Source: Pseudomonadota bacterium (GTDB lineage: Bacteria; Pseudomonadota; Alphaproteobacteria; Acetobacterales; Acetobacteraceae). Taken from it: a stretch of DNA of 37,388 bases. The stretch covers positions 1-37,388 of the forward strand of contig JAFEFW010000009.1 in assembly GCA_018240405.1 (NCBI GenBank). The letters run 5' to 3'. A model generated the notes under the pieces. The model did no database searches. It was not told the DNA's origin and was given only the letters and a program-made list of their open reading frames with translations. Position numbers and translations under genes: made by a program. Numbering within the stretch: position 1 is the stretch's first letter; every line of letters starts with the position of its first letter. Positions 6,840-14,839 of this stretch are shown in pieces.

Positions 6840-9028
6840 GCCGCTGCGGCACGGACCGCACGCGACAGTGCGGTCGGATCGGCATAGGGCAGGGGGACGT
6901 ATTGCGCGTGCATCTCGTCCGCGAGTTTACGTGCAAACGGATTGGGACGGGGTGAGGTGTCGATGAACAATGTGGCAATGCCGGTGGCGCGCAGAGCGCG
7001 TCCGGCTGCCAGCGCTTCGGCTTCCGCTTTGGGACGGCCACCGCTGCCGTCGCGGCCGATATTGGCCCGTCCATCCGTCAGAAACGCCACCACCGGCGTG
7101 CGGCCGGTGCGCTTGACCTGATCAGCCAGCGCCGCAGCGGCGTCGATGGCCGCCGCGAGTGGCGTGGGGCCGCCGCCCGGTAAGCCCGCGAGGCTGCGCT
7201 TGGCGCGAGTCAGCGACCCGGTTGGCGGCAGCAGGATCTGCGCGCCCATGCCCCGGAAGGCGATCAGCGCCACCTGATCCCGGCGGACGTAGCAGTCCGC
7301 CAGCAGCAGTTCGACCGCGCCCTTCGCCTCGCCCAGGCGCTGCATCGCCGACGATCCCGAGGCATCGACGGTGAAGATCGTCGTGGTGCCGATGCGCTGG
7401 CGGAAACGGATGATGCGGAAATCGTCGCGCCGGACCTCGAAGCGTGGCGGGCGGTCGCCGGCACTGCGGCGGCGCAGCACCTGCCAGGGCGCAGCGCATT
7501 TCAGCGTCTCCAGCAAATGGAGCCGGTTGCCGTTCTTCGGTTCGCCCTGGCGGGTGCCGATGGGCCGGCCGCGCTTGGTGCTGAGCTTGGTCTGCCCGGC
7601 GCGCCCGGTGGCGCGTGCCTGCCCGCGGCCGTCCTGCTCCATCAGTTTTGCCAGCAGGTCGGCCGGCAGCGCGGCGGCGACGGCATCAAGCACGACATCG
7701 GCGAGGGGCTGGTCGGGGATGACGACCTCCTCGTCATCGGGTGGGGGCTGGTCCTCGGGTGGTGGCGGTTCCGGCTCCTGCTCGTCCTGCGGCGGCGGTG
7801 GGAAGCAGGTGGCGCGGGAGAGAAAGACGAGGCGACCTGCGGTGCCCAGATCGGCATCGGTGATGTCGGTGCGGCCATCCAGCGCCGCGACTGCTCGGGC
7901 GGCGCGGAGGGCGAACAGCGGGGCGCGGATGGAGTCGATGCCGAGGGCGAAGGCGGCGCCGCAGAGGGCCTCGGCCGGGTCGTTGGGGGCCGTGGGGATA
8001 GGGCAGGGGTCAGGGTCGTCGTCATTCCCCACTGCAGTGCAGACGCTGGCCCACGCAGTCGCATCGGCCTCTACCACAGCCGAGTGCGGCGGCGGCGCCC
8101 CTTCCATCGCGGTCGGCAATGGTGCCGTCCTCTCGGTCGAATCGGGCAGTGGCGCCATCCCCTCTATCGAACTGCGCGTTGGCGCCGTCCCCGCTATAGA
8201 ACTGGGCGTTGGCGCGGTCCCCGTTATAGAACTGGGCGTTGGCGCGGTCCCCTTCGTCATGGCGGGCGAAGGCCCGCCATCCACGCCTTGCGGTAATGAA
8301 ACGGTCAAGGACGGTGCTAACTCAACTAAAGGCGTGGATGGCGGGCCTTCGCCCGCCATGACGGTTGAGACTGGGCCTTCGCCCGCCTTGATGGTTGAGC
8401 TTGAGCCTGCGTCAATCGTTACAGCCAGGCGGGCTGATGCGTTGGCATAGGCCTGCCGGTACAACGCCCGCGCCGCTTCAAGCGTTCGCTCGGTCCACGC
8501 CGGATCATCGACGTCCCGCACCGACACGTCCGTCAGGTCCACATGGAACGCCAGCCGGTCCAGCAACGCCGCCGGTGGCCGCTCGTCCTCCGTTACGCCC
8601 TCGTCCAGCGCTACCACGCCGAACCGGGTGGGCAGCGTGCGGGACAGGCCGTCGCGCTGCAGCGTGACGACGCCCTCATCCAGCACCGAACACAATCTCC
8701 CGGCGACGCCTGGCTCGATCCGCTCCGCCATGGCCAGGATCACCACGCCGCCATCCGCCTCCGCCAGCAGGCCCTTCTGCGCAATCGGCTTGCCGGCCTC
8801 CAGGGTCGCCGCCAGATCCAACCCGCCAAGCAGGCGTTCATCGGCGACGTTCAGCGGCAAGCGGCGCAGCGGCTTGCCGGCCTCCAGCGCCTCCTTCAGC
8901 AGCGTCATCCAATGGTCGCGTACCGGGCCGGCGCCGGCGCGGAGCGAAATGCCGCCCAGGCCGACCGGATCGATGGCGAACAGGGCCAGAGCTTGCAGCG
9001 CGTCGGCCCAGGTGGCCGAGGCGCTCAT
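6836..9028 (-). CDS. bchD: Mg-chelatase subunit D (BchD) with a large repetitive insertion
   Basis: Subunit D of the BchI-BchD-BchH magnesium chelatase, which inserts Mg2+ into protoporphyrin IX. The 730 residues comprise an N-terminal AAA+-like region (1-about 200), its helical lid (about 350-405, PAEALCGAAFALGIDSIRAP), the usual acidic proline-rich linker (410-440) and a C-terminal integrin-I domain with an intact MIDAS (D555, S557, S559). Known BchD proteins are about 550-600 residues. The excess is a block at about 203-350 between AAA+ core and lid. It contains a dispersed palindromic repeat (residues 222-258, VMAGEGPPSTPL...GVDGGPSPAMT) and six degenerate 10-residue units (260-319, GTAPTPSSIT type). 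The frame stays open and the motifs are kept, so the gene is probably functional. It overlaps bchI and bchO by 4 bp each. Confidence 0.95.
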   Translation of the reverse strand: MSASATWADALQALALFAIDPVGLGGISLRAGAGPVRDHWMTLLKEALEAGKPLRRLPLNVADERLLGGLDLAATLEAGKPIAQKGLLAEADGGVVILAMAERIEPGVAGRLCSVLDEGVVTLQRDGLSRTLPTRFGVVALDEGVTEDERPPAALLDRLAFHVDLTDVSVRDVDDPAWTERTLEAARALYRQAYANASARLAVTIDAGSSSTIKAGEGPVSTVMAGEGPPSTPLVELAPSLTVSLPQGVDGGPSPAMTKGTAPTPSSITGTAPTPSSIAGTAPTRSSIEGMAPLPDSTERTAPLPTAMEGAPPPHSAVVEADATAWASVCTAVGNDDDPDPCPIPTAPNDPAEALCGAAFALGIDSIRAPLFALRAARAVAALDGRTDITDADLGTAGRLVFLSRATCFPPPPQDEQEPEPPPPEDQPPPDDEEVVIPDQPLADVVLDAVAAALPADLLAKLMEQDGRGQARATGRAGQTKLSTKRGRPIGTRQGEPKNGNRLHLLETLKCAAPWQVLRRRSAGDRPPRFEVRRDDFRIIRFRQRIGTTTIFTVDASGSSAMQRLGEAKGAVELLLADCYVRRDQVALIAFRGMGAQILLPPTGSLTRAKRSLAGLPGGGPTPLAAAIDAAAALADQVKRTGRTPVVAFLTDGRANIGRDGSGGRPKAEAEALAAGRALRATGIATLFIDTSPRPNPFARKLADEMHAQYVPLPYADPTALSRAVRAAAA
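8072..8251 (-). repeat. 30-bp tandem repeat array inside bchD (six units)
   Basis: Six head-to-tail 30-bp units encode the decapeptides GTAPTPSSIT, GTAPTPSSIA, GTAPTRSSIE, GMAPLPDSTE, RTAPLPTAME and GAPPPHSAVV. The units next to the palindromic element are nearly identical and the distal ones are more diverged, as expected if the array grew from the element side. The period is a multiple of three and preserves the reading frame. Confidence 0.93.
8255..8363. repeat. Full-length palindromic element inside bchD
   Basis: Inverted-repeat ends CGTCATGG...CCATGACG with arms of about 35 nt that continue through CCATCCACGCCTT and AAAGGCGTGGATGG. Each arm holds a 7-4-7 hairpin (GGCGGGC-GAAG-GCCCGCC). 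The 37-nt centre is unrelated to that of the other copies. The element is read through without stops in the bchD frame. A 30-bp duplication of its right end (8343-8372 and 8373-8402) follows. Confidence 0.92.
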
Positions 9029-10044
9029 GCGCCCAGAACTTCCTCGACCGCACGGGTCACGCGCGTGCTGGCGACTGCTTCGTCCAACGGGTTCCGGCGC
9101 AGGCGGTGGCCGAGCACCATGCAGGAGACGCGGCGGAGGTGGGCATCGGTGACCGCGTCATCGCCATCCAGCGCCGCCAGGGCACGCGCCGCGCGGATCA
9201 ACGTCAACTCGCCGCGCAGCCCGTCGGTGCCAAGCGCCATGCATAGCCTGGCAGCGTGCTCCAGGGCCTCATCGGCGACGGACACGTTGGGCAGCCGGCC
9301 GCGGCCGGTGACGATCTTGCGCCGCAGCTTGTCCTGCGCCTTGTGCCAATGGTCGAGGAACGGCACCGGGTCGCGTTCGAACGCGTCCCGGCGGCGGATG
9401 ACCTCGATGCGCGTCGGCAGGTCGGTCGGCGTGCGGACTTCCACTGACAGGCCGAAGCGGTCGATCAACTGCGGGCGGAGGTCGCCTTCCTCGGGATTGC
9501 CGCTGCCGATCAACACGAACTTCGCCGGGTGGCGGATGGAGAGTCCCTCGCGCTCGACCACGTTTTCGCCAGAGGCGGCGACATCCAGCAGCAGGTCGAC
9601 GAGGTGGTCCTCCAGCAGGTTGACCTCATCGATATACAGGAAGCCGCGGTTGGCCCTCGCGAGCAGGCCGGGCTCGAAGACTTTCTGACCGGTCAGCGCG
9701 CGTTCAAGGTCGAGTGCGCCGACTACGCGGTCTTCGGTGGCGCCGAGCGGAAGATCGACGACCGGAACCGGCACTGTGACGGCCTTGCCTTTGCCTTTCT
9801 CGTGACACTCGGCGCACCAGGCATCCGGTGTCGTGGGGTCGCAATGATAGCGGCAGCCGGCGATCGCCTTCATCGGTGGCAGCAGCGCGGCCAGGGCGCG
9901 TACGGTGGTGGACTTGCCAGTGCCGCGGTCGCCGAAGGCGAGCACACCGCCGATACCTTGGTCGACGGCGGCGATCAGCATGGCGAGCTTCATGTCGTCT
10001 TGGCCGACGATGGCCGCGAACGGGAAGACGGGACGGGCCGTCAT
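9025..10044 (-). CDS. bchI: Mg-chelatase ATPase subunit I (BchI)
   Basis: A 339-residue AAA+ ATPase that forms the hexameric motor of magnesium chelatase with BchD and powers Mg2+ insertion by BchH. Walker A GDRGTGKS lies at 38-45, Walker B LYIDEVNLL at about 142-150, followed by the sensor/arginine region SGNPEEGDLRPQLIDRFGL. The cysteine-bearing insertion (CRYHCDPTTPDAWCAEC) typical of BchI is present. I chose the ATG at 10044; an in-frame TTG two codons upstream is less likely. It is the first gene of the bchI-bchD-bchO unit, with a promoter-like site about 45-75 bp upstream. No bchH is in the window. Confidence 0.96.
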   Translation of the reverse strand: MTARPVFPFAAIVGQDDMKLAMLIAAVDQGIGGVLAFGDRGTGKSTTVRALAALLPPMKAIAGCRYHCDPTTPDAWCAECHEKGKGKAVTVPVPVVDLPLGATEDRVVGALDLERALTGQKVFEPGLLARANRGFLYIDEVNLLEDHLVDLLLDVAASGENVVEREGLSIRHPAKFVLIGSGNPEEGDLRPQLIDRFGLSVEVRTPTDLPTRIEVIRRRDAFERDPVPFLDHWHKAQDKLRRKIVTGRGRLPNVSVADEALEHAARLCMALGTDGLRGELTLIRAARALAALDGDDAVTDAHLRRVSCMVLGHRLRRNPLDEAVASTRVTRAVEEVLGA

Positions 10045-10088
10045 GGGCAACTCGAATTCAGGAGGGGGAGAGGAAAGCGCACCCCAGG

Positions 10089-10118
10089 GTTATCCTGGCT
10101 GGGGGGCTGAACCGTCAA
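10089..10118 (-). promoter_or_regulatory. Candidate promoter of bchI-bchD-bchO
   Basis: On the leftward strand TTGACG (10118-10113) and GATAAC (10094-10089) are separated by 18 bp, five and four matches of six to the sigma-70 boxes. Transcription would begin near 10082, leaving a leader of about 38 nt. Two direct TGTCA pentamers (10126-10130 and 10137-10141 on the + strand) lie just upstream. No TGT-N12-ACA PpsR site was found here. Confidence 0.5.
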
Positions 10119-10268
10119 GGATGGTTGTCAGTGCCGTGTCAGCTATGCGATGCTAAGCTTGCCGGAACCGTGGTTGCGGAGTCCTATGCTGCGGAAGAGA
10201 GCGACTGCGGCGCATGACTGCGCCTCGCGCGCTAACGTTACTTGGACGCACAGGCACTCCGCGACAAA

Positions 10269-12491
10269 TCAATGAAGCGTCGGCTTATCGCCGGGTCGCC
10301 GATCCTTGGGCGCGAGCATGTTCCGGTCGCGGCCCCAACTTGTCGCGTGCCACACTAGGTAACGCAGCACCTCTGCCGTCCGCGCGACTGATGCCCGGAT
10401 GGCTTCCAGCATCTCTGGCATGCGCGTCGTGTCGATCCGGTCGGTTATCTCCAGCGCGGCAAGCTGGGCGTTTTCCACGACCTTTGCCAGCAGGTTCCGG
10501 AACACGAGGTCACCCCCGGTGTCCAACTGACCCGATCGGGTCGGGCCCTGTTGCAGGACGACTTCCTGGAACCGCCGTCGCGCCGTCTCTGCGGCCTTGC
10601 GCTCCGTCAGGTCGGTGACCATCAGCACGACACCGAGGGTGCGATTGGGAGCCGTAAAGACCGGGTCCGCGCGGATCAGCAACGGCGTCGTGCCGCCGCC
10701 GGGTCCAATCATGGCAACTTCACCGCGCCATGATTTGTGCTCCCGCAGCAGGTCGCGCAGCCGGCTCTCGGCCTCCTCCTGCTCCGCCCACAGCGGCAGC
10801 AGGTCGTTCAGGTGCGCAGGAGGCGCATCCAGCTTGGGCAGCAGCGCTTCAAACGCGGCGTTCATCTTCAGGATGTGACCGTCGGTGCTGGCAATTACCA
10901 CAGGCTGGCTTGCTGCCTGCACCTCGCGCCGCACCTGCTCCAACTGATCCTGTGCGAACAGCATCCGCACCGCGCGGAACTGCATGATCACGTCGCTGAC
11001 CGACTCGCCGATCAGCCGCGCCGCGGCCTGGTCGGATTCGCTCCATGCATCCGACGTCCCTTCGACAAGCTGGTGCCACTGCGCGAACGAACGGCGCGGC
11101 GACAGCGTCTTCGGGTCGTCACCGAACGACACTGGCTTGAACGGGTTGCCACCCCAGGTCACGGTGCGGACGCGTTCCGGCCGGAGCCAGATCAGGTACT
11201 CGCCGGGCCCAGTGGAGACCGGGACGGCCAGCAAGCCGCTGGCAATCGGTGTCAGCGGGGTGAAGTCCGGCGCGTCGTCGGGCAGCGTGGCCGTCGCCAG
11301 CACGCCCTCGCGCGGTTGCGAATCAAGCCAGCGGCCAAGCTCCCGCAGGTCCGCCGTCGATGGCACGTCACCAACGGTCCGCACTTCATTTTCAAACAGC
11401 AGAGCGGCGCCGGTGGCCTGCACCGGTTCCAGCAGCGCGCGCGATCCGTCGAACAGCGCACCGCGCCAGTCGCCCTCCTGCGAGATCGCCCGGATCATGC
11501 GCTGCTCCAGGCGGCGGACCGAGAGTTCGGCCTGCGCATGGGCAAAGCTTTCGAGCGCTGCGATCCGCGTGGCGACCGCCTCGGCCAGCAGTTCGGTCAC
11601 CGCCCTGGTTTCAAAATGAATGAAGCGAGGCTCATAGTGATGGCAGGAGATCAGCCCCCACAGCCGGCCGCTGACCAGCAGCGATACCACCAGCGTCGCC
11701 CGCACGCCCATGTTCTTCAGGTACTGGACATGGATCGGCGATGAACTGCGCAGGAAGCACAGCGACATGTCGAGGTGATCGCCGGTGAGTGGCGACAGCA
11801 CCGGCGTCAATGGCACCGGCGCGAAATCGACATCGACGAGCAGCCGCACGCGGTTCCGTTCGTAAAGCCGGCGGGCAATCTGCGGAATATCCGACGCCGG
11901 ATAATGATTGCCGAGGAACGCCTCCAGATGCGGTTCGCGTGCCTCGGACATGACCTCGCCGTGGCCGTGTTCGTCAAACCGATAGACCATCACCCGGTCG
12001 TAGCCGGTGATGGCCTTGACGATGCGGGCGGTCTCATCGCCCAGGCCGCGAATCGTGCCGGCGGCCATGATGGCCTGCAGCGCGCTATCGAGCGTACTGG
12101 ACAGGTCGACCACCGGCCCGGCCGGCTCCAGCTCGACGATCAGGCCGCCGCCGCTCGGCCGGTGGATAAGGCCGTCAAACATGCGTGGTGGCTCGCCGAT
12201 GGAGCATCGCACGCCGCGCGCAACGTCAGTTAGCGGGTCGTTGAGGTGCGGGCGCAGGCTTGCCGCAAGGTCGCCAGGAATATCCGCCAGCGTGCGGCCA
12301 ATCAGCGTATCTGGCAGTGCCAGGAAGGACGCGGCGTTGGCGCTGGTCTGGACGATGACATTGCCGTCCCTGGAGAGGTGCAGCAACGCGCCATGCGGCT
12401 GGATAGACCCGGCGAGGTGGATCTGCTCCCGCTCGCAGTTCGAGAGGTCAGCCTCTCCAAACGCTGGCCCCATGGCTGCTCGGGTCAGCAC
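10269..12491 (-). CDS. bphP: Bacteriophytochrome with PAS/two-helix output, no kinase domain
   Basis: A red/far-red photoreceptor of 740 residues. I chose the GTG at 12491 (GGGGGA and AAGGA upstream, 31 bp after ppsR); an ATG at 12473 is possible. PAS begins near 14 with the biliverdin-attaching Cys19 in SNCEREQIHLAG and SIQPHGALL. GAF carries YPASDIPQIARRLYERN and SSPIHVQYLKNMGVRA. PHY has the PRxSF-type tongue (SPRRSFAQW). A second PAS (about 505-620) and a C-terminal helical segment (about 630-720, RRRFQEVVLQQG to AEVLRYL) follow. There is no HisKA or HATPase. This matches the RpBphP1 layout, in which the output region binds the PpsR2 repressor. Adjacency to ppsR and heme oxygenase supports the same light-relief mechanism here. 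Confidence 0.93.
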   Translation of the reverse strand: MLTRAAMGPAFGEADLSNCEREQIHLAGSIQPHGALLHLSRDGNVIVQTSANAASFLALPDTLIGRTLADIPGDLAASLRPHLNDPLTDVARGVRCSIGEPPRMFDGLIHRPSGGGLIVELEPAGPVVDLSSTLDSALQAIMAAGTIRGLGDETARIVKAITGYDRVMVYRFDEHGHGEVMSEAREPHLEAFLGNHYPASDIPQIARRLYERNRVRLLVDVDFAPVPLTPVLSPLTGDHLDMSLCFLRSSSPIHVQYLKNMGVRATLVVSLLVSGRLWGLISCHHYEPRFIHFETRAVTELLAEAVATRIAALESFAHAQAELSVRRLEQRMIRAISQEGDWRGALFDGSRALLEPVQATGAALLFENEVRTVGDVPSTADLRELGRWLDSQPREGVLATATLPDDAPDFTPLTPIASGLLAVPVSTGPGEYLIWLRPERVRTVTWGGNPFKPVSFGDDPKTLSPRRSFAQWHQLVEGTSDAWSESDQAAARLIGESVSDVIMQFRAVRMLFAQDQLEQVRREVQAASQPVVIASTDGHILKMNAAFEALLPKLDAPPAHLNDLLPLWAEQEEAESRLRDLLREHKSWRGEVAMIGPGGGTTPLLIRADPVFTAPNRTLGVVLMVTDLTERKAAETARRRFQEVVLQQGPTRSGQLDTGGDLVFRNLLAKVVENAQLAALEITDRIDTTRMPEMLEAIRASVARTAEVLRYLVWHATSWGRDRNMLAPKDRRPGDKPTLH

Positions 12492-12522
12492 AGATCCTTT
12501 CCCCCGATACCGGTCTGTCGGT

Positions 12523-13905
12523 TTACTCGGTGTCCGCTTCCGTGTCAGCGGTGACCCGCGAGTGACCTTCCATCTCGTATTGCGCCAGCTTCTTGTAGAA
12601 GCCCTGGCGGCTGAGCCCAAGGATTTCGGCCGCCGCCGTGCGGTTACCGTCCGACAATTCCAGCGCCGCGGCAATATAGTGCCGTTCGACCAGGCCCACA
12701 GCGTCCTTGATCAGCATGCGCAAAGAGGTCTTACCACCTTGCTCGATCACGGCGGCGAGCGCGGACTGCAGCCCGGATGCTGCCTCCTGCGCCGGCAGAC
12801 GCCGTGTGACATCACGCATCAGCAGCGCGACATGAGCCGGCCGGCCGCCATTGGTCGCGGCCCCGACGGCGGAAATCTCCACCTCCGTCTCCGCGCCCAG
12901 TTCGCCGTGGATCGTGGTCGAGAACAGCCGCACAGAGCCGTGCCGGTTCAGGTTCGAGGTCAGGACTGTCAGGTCGGCGCCTGGCCGCGAGAGCCAGCGA
13001 CTTAGGCGCTCACCCAGAATGGCGCCCTCGGCCCCGACCTGGACGAGGTCGAGAAAGGCGCGGTTGACACGCTGGATGACGCCGCCGCGGTCGATAATGA
13101 CGAAGGCATCAGGCAGGCGGTCGATGAAGTCATCCAGCGAAATCTGGTCTTTTTCATCCGCAGCCACCGGCGGCCCGCCCGCCGGCGACAGTTGCACCAG
13201 AAACATCGGGCTTGGATCGCTTGCCATGAGCGTCGCGCGGGCGATCCAGGCTGCCTGGTTGGGCCCGAGATGCAGCAGCGTGCCCGGCGCACGGCCGCTT
13301 TGACGTACGCGGTAGAGCATCGCCTGGAACGACTCGACATCCTGCGGCCCCAGTTCGCGCACCAGCTCACGACCACGGGCCAAACCGAGGGCGCGGATCG
13401 CGGCGGGGTTAGCATCGGCAATGCGCAACGTATCCGCATTCAGCATCAGCACGGCTTCGTTCGAGGCATCGAACAGCACGCGGTAGCGGGTTTCAACCTC
13501 CCGCAACTTCCAGTAGTCCTGCTCCATCGCCTGCTGGGCGGCGACAAGACGGGCCTGCAGTTCAGCGACAGCCTTCAGGTTCCGTCCAATGGCCATCAGG
13601 CCGGCCCTGCCGCCGAGTCGGACGGTCGTATACTCCATCGGCAGCTCGAGGCCGCTGGGGAAGCGCTGGTTGACCTGTCTATACGCAGAGACACCGCGCT
13701 CGCGCGCGTCCTCCACCATGCGTTGAACTTTGCTGCCGCCACTGTCAGCGATGGTTTCCACCCAGGGACGGCCGCGCCACTCCTCTGCTGCCTCCTCGGC
13801 GACCTCGTTCGACAAAGTCGCATGCTGGATCACGCCCTCCAGGTCCAGGAGCAACGTGACATCGGGCTGGGCGATTTGAACGCCCGGGACGGCCGCAGTG
13901 GAAAT
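12523..13905 (-). CDS. ppsR: PpsR/CrtJ-type photosynthesis gene regulator (probable ATT start)
   Basis: A transcription factor of about 460 residues with three PAS domains (about 10-115, 140-240, 260-365), a Q-linker helix (AELQARLVAAQQAMEQDYWKL) and a Fis-type HTH (NRTAAAEILGLSRQGFYKKL). PpsR proteins bind TGT-N12-ACA and control bch, crt and puc genes. The first usual start in frame is a TTG at 13854, but that would cut into the N-terminal PAS strand (AQPDVTLLLDLEGVI). Upstream a perfect AGGAGG lies 5 nt before an in-frame ATT at 13905, which gives the normal family length; a stop precedes at 13935. No cysteine occurs anywhere, unlike redox-sensing PpsR/CrtJ. A promoter lies at 13956-13985. 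Confidence 0.93.
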   Translation of the reverse strand: MSTAAVPGVQIAQPDVTLLLDLEGVIQHATLSNEVAEEAAEEWRGRPWVETIADSGGSKVQRMVEDARERGVSAYRQVNQRFPSGLELPMEYTTVRLGGRAGLMAIGRNLKAVAELQARLVAAQQAMEQDYWKLREVETRYRVLFDASNEAVLMLNADTLRIADANPAAIRALGLARGRELVRELGPQDVESFQAMLYRVRQSGRAPGTLLHLGPNQAAWIARATLMASDPSPMFLVQLSPAGGPPVAADEKDQISLDDFIDRLPDAFVIIDRGGVIQRVNRAFLDLVQVGAEGAILGERLSRWLSRPGADLTVLTSNLNRHGSVRLFSTTIHGELGAETEVEISAVGAATNGGRPAHVALLMRDVTRRLPAQEAASGLQSALAAVIEQGGKTSLRMLIKDAVGLVERHYIAAALELSDGNRTAAAEILGLSRQGFYKKLAQYEMEGHSRVTADTEADTE

Positions 13906-13955
13906 CGTGTCCTCCTGAGGACGATGAACCCTTTAGATGGGTCCGCCACGCATCG

Positions 13956-13985
13956 TTTACATCGATACGCCACGATACCTGTCAA
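13956..13985 (-). promoter_or_regulatory. Promoter upstream of ppsR
   Basis: A perfect TTGACA (13985-13980) and TGTAAA (13961-13956; four of six matches) lie 18 bp apart on the leftward strand, with an A/T run directly upstream of the -35 box. The predicted start near 13949 gives a leader of about 44 nt before the AGGAGG/ATT start of ppsR. ppsR and bphP can thus be transcribed separately from heme oxygenase. Confidence 0.6.
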
Positions 13986-13994
13986 AAAAAGTGT

Positions 13995-14005
13995 ATTGTG
14001 ACAAT
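13995..14005. promoter_or_regulatory. Perfect 11-bp inverted repeat, possible operator of ppsR
   Basis: ATTGT-G-ACAAT lies 9 bp upstream of the -35 box of the ppsR promoter, in an AT-rich island within GC-rich surroundings. The position suits an activator or autoregulatory site. It does not match the TGT-N12-ACA spacing of PpsR sites. Confidence 0.35.
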
Positions 14006-14064
14006 GTTCAGTTATGCATGTCAGCAATGGTAGCGACGCGAGCGGCACATCGACGTGGCTTTTG

Positions 14065-14778
14065 TCAACTATAAGTTGCGGAAACCTCAATTGACAGGTC
14101 GATATTCATCTGGAAGGCAATTTTTGCCTCCACCACGATCTCGTGCGGTCGCCTGCTTTGATCGGCCGCCGCATCCAGCACCTGCCGGTAGGCATCGGCG
14201 AACTCACGCGGATTCTCGAGGGCCGGGAATGCGTGGAACGCCGGCGTCCAGGTCCCATTCCCGCCGAGTGCCGCCGCGCGCCGCCCGATGACCTGCCCGC
14301 CGTTCAAGTCGCCGAGGTAACGGGTGTAGCAATGCGCGATCAGCCGCGTGCCGTCGCCCTCTGCGGCCGCCGATTCAATGCACGCCGCGTAACGCCGCCC
14401 CGAATCCAGCACCGGAAGAACCGCCGGCCAGTCCGGTCCCGCGAGATGGCGGAGATCAGCCTCAATGGCAGGCGCGCGATACAGCGCCGGGTGGGCGAGT
14501 TCGCCGAGTGCCGGATGAAGGTTGGCTTGCAGAGCACGCTCCAGCGCCTGGTAAGCCGGAAGCAGCGCGCGCAGGTAGTGCGCATACATCTGACGGCTCG
14601 CTTGTCCGCGCAGCAGCGCGGCAACGACGCCCGATCGCTCTGCCTGGACATGCAGGTCCCGCGTCTGCCGGCGCATCTCGTCGACGATGCTCTGCGATCG
14701 ATGTAGCAACGGATCAGGATCGATGGGACGTGCTCCGGCTGTCAAATCCGGCAGCGTCAATCGCGCCACTGCGCTCAT
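14065..14778 (-). CDS. bphO: Heme oxygenase (biliverdin supply for the phytochrome)
   Basis: A 237-residue heme oxygenase, which opens heme to biliverdin IXalpha, CO and iron. The proximal heme ligand fits His43 in TRDLHVQAERSG, and the distal helix has the diagnostic GDLNGGQVIG. Length and helical pattern (MYAHYLRALLPAYQALERAL) are normal. I chose the ATG at 14778; the open frame continues to 14928 with non-conserved sequence, and no strong ribosome-binding site is seen. Lying upstream of ppsR and bphP in the same direction, it most likely supplies the biliverdin that attaches to Cys19 of BphP. An iron-acquisition role (hmuO) is less likely here. Confidence 0.93.
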   Translation of the reverse strand: MSAVARLTLPDLTAGARPIDPDPLLHRSQSIVDEMRRQTRDLHVQAERSGVVAALLRGQASRQMYAHYLRALLPAYQALERALQANLHPALGELAHPALYRAPAIEADLRHLAGPDWPAVLPVLDSGRRYAACIESAAAEGDGTRLIAHCYTRYLGDLNGGQVIGRRAAALGGNGTWTPAFHAFPALENPREFADAYRQVLDAAADQSRRPHEIVVEAKIAFQMNIDLSIEVSATYS

Positions 14779-14839
14779 TCTGTCAACGCCGGCAGTTGCC
14801 AAGGATGGTTGACAGGGGGTACGGGCCGAAAAGAAGCCC

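Noticed and set aside
13906-14064. Search for a canonical PpsR site (TGT-N12-ACA) ahead of ppsR, bchI and heme oxygenase
   Set aside because: I checked every TGT in the ppsR upstream region and those near the bchI promoter and heme oxygenase start; none has ACA at the required spacing.
10100-14820. A shared 12-mer CAAGGATGGTTG upstream of both bchI (10116) and heme oxygenase (14799)
   Set aside because: In a window of this size dozens of chance 12-mer matches are expected, and its placement relative to the promoters differs between the two genes.
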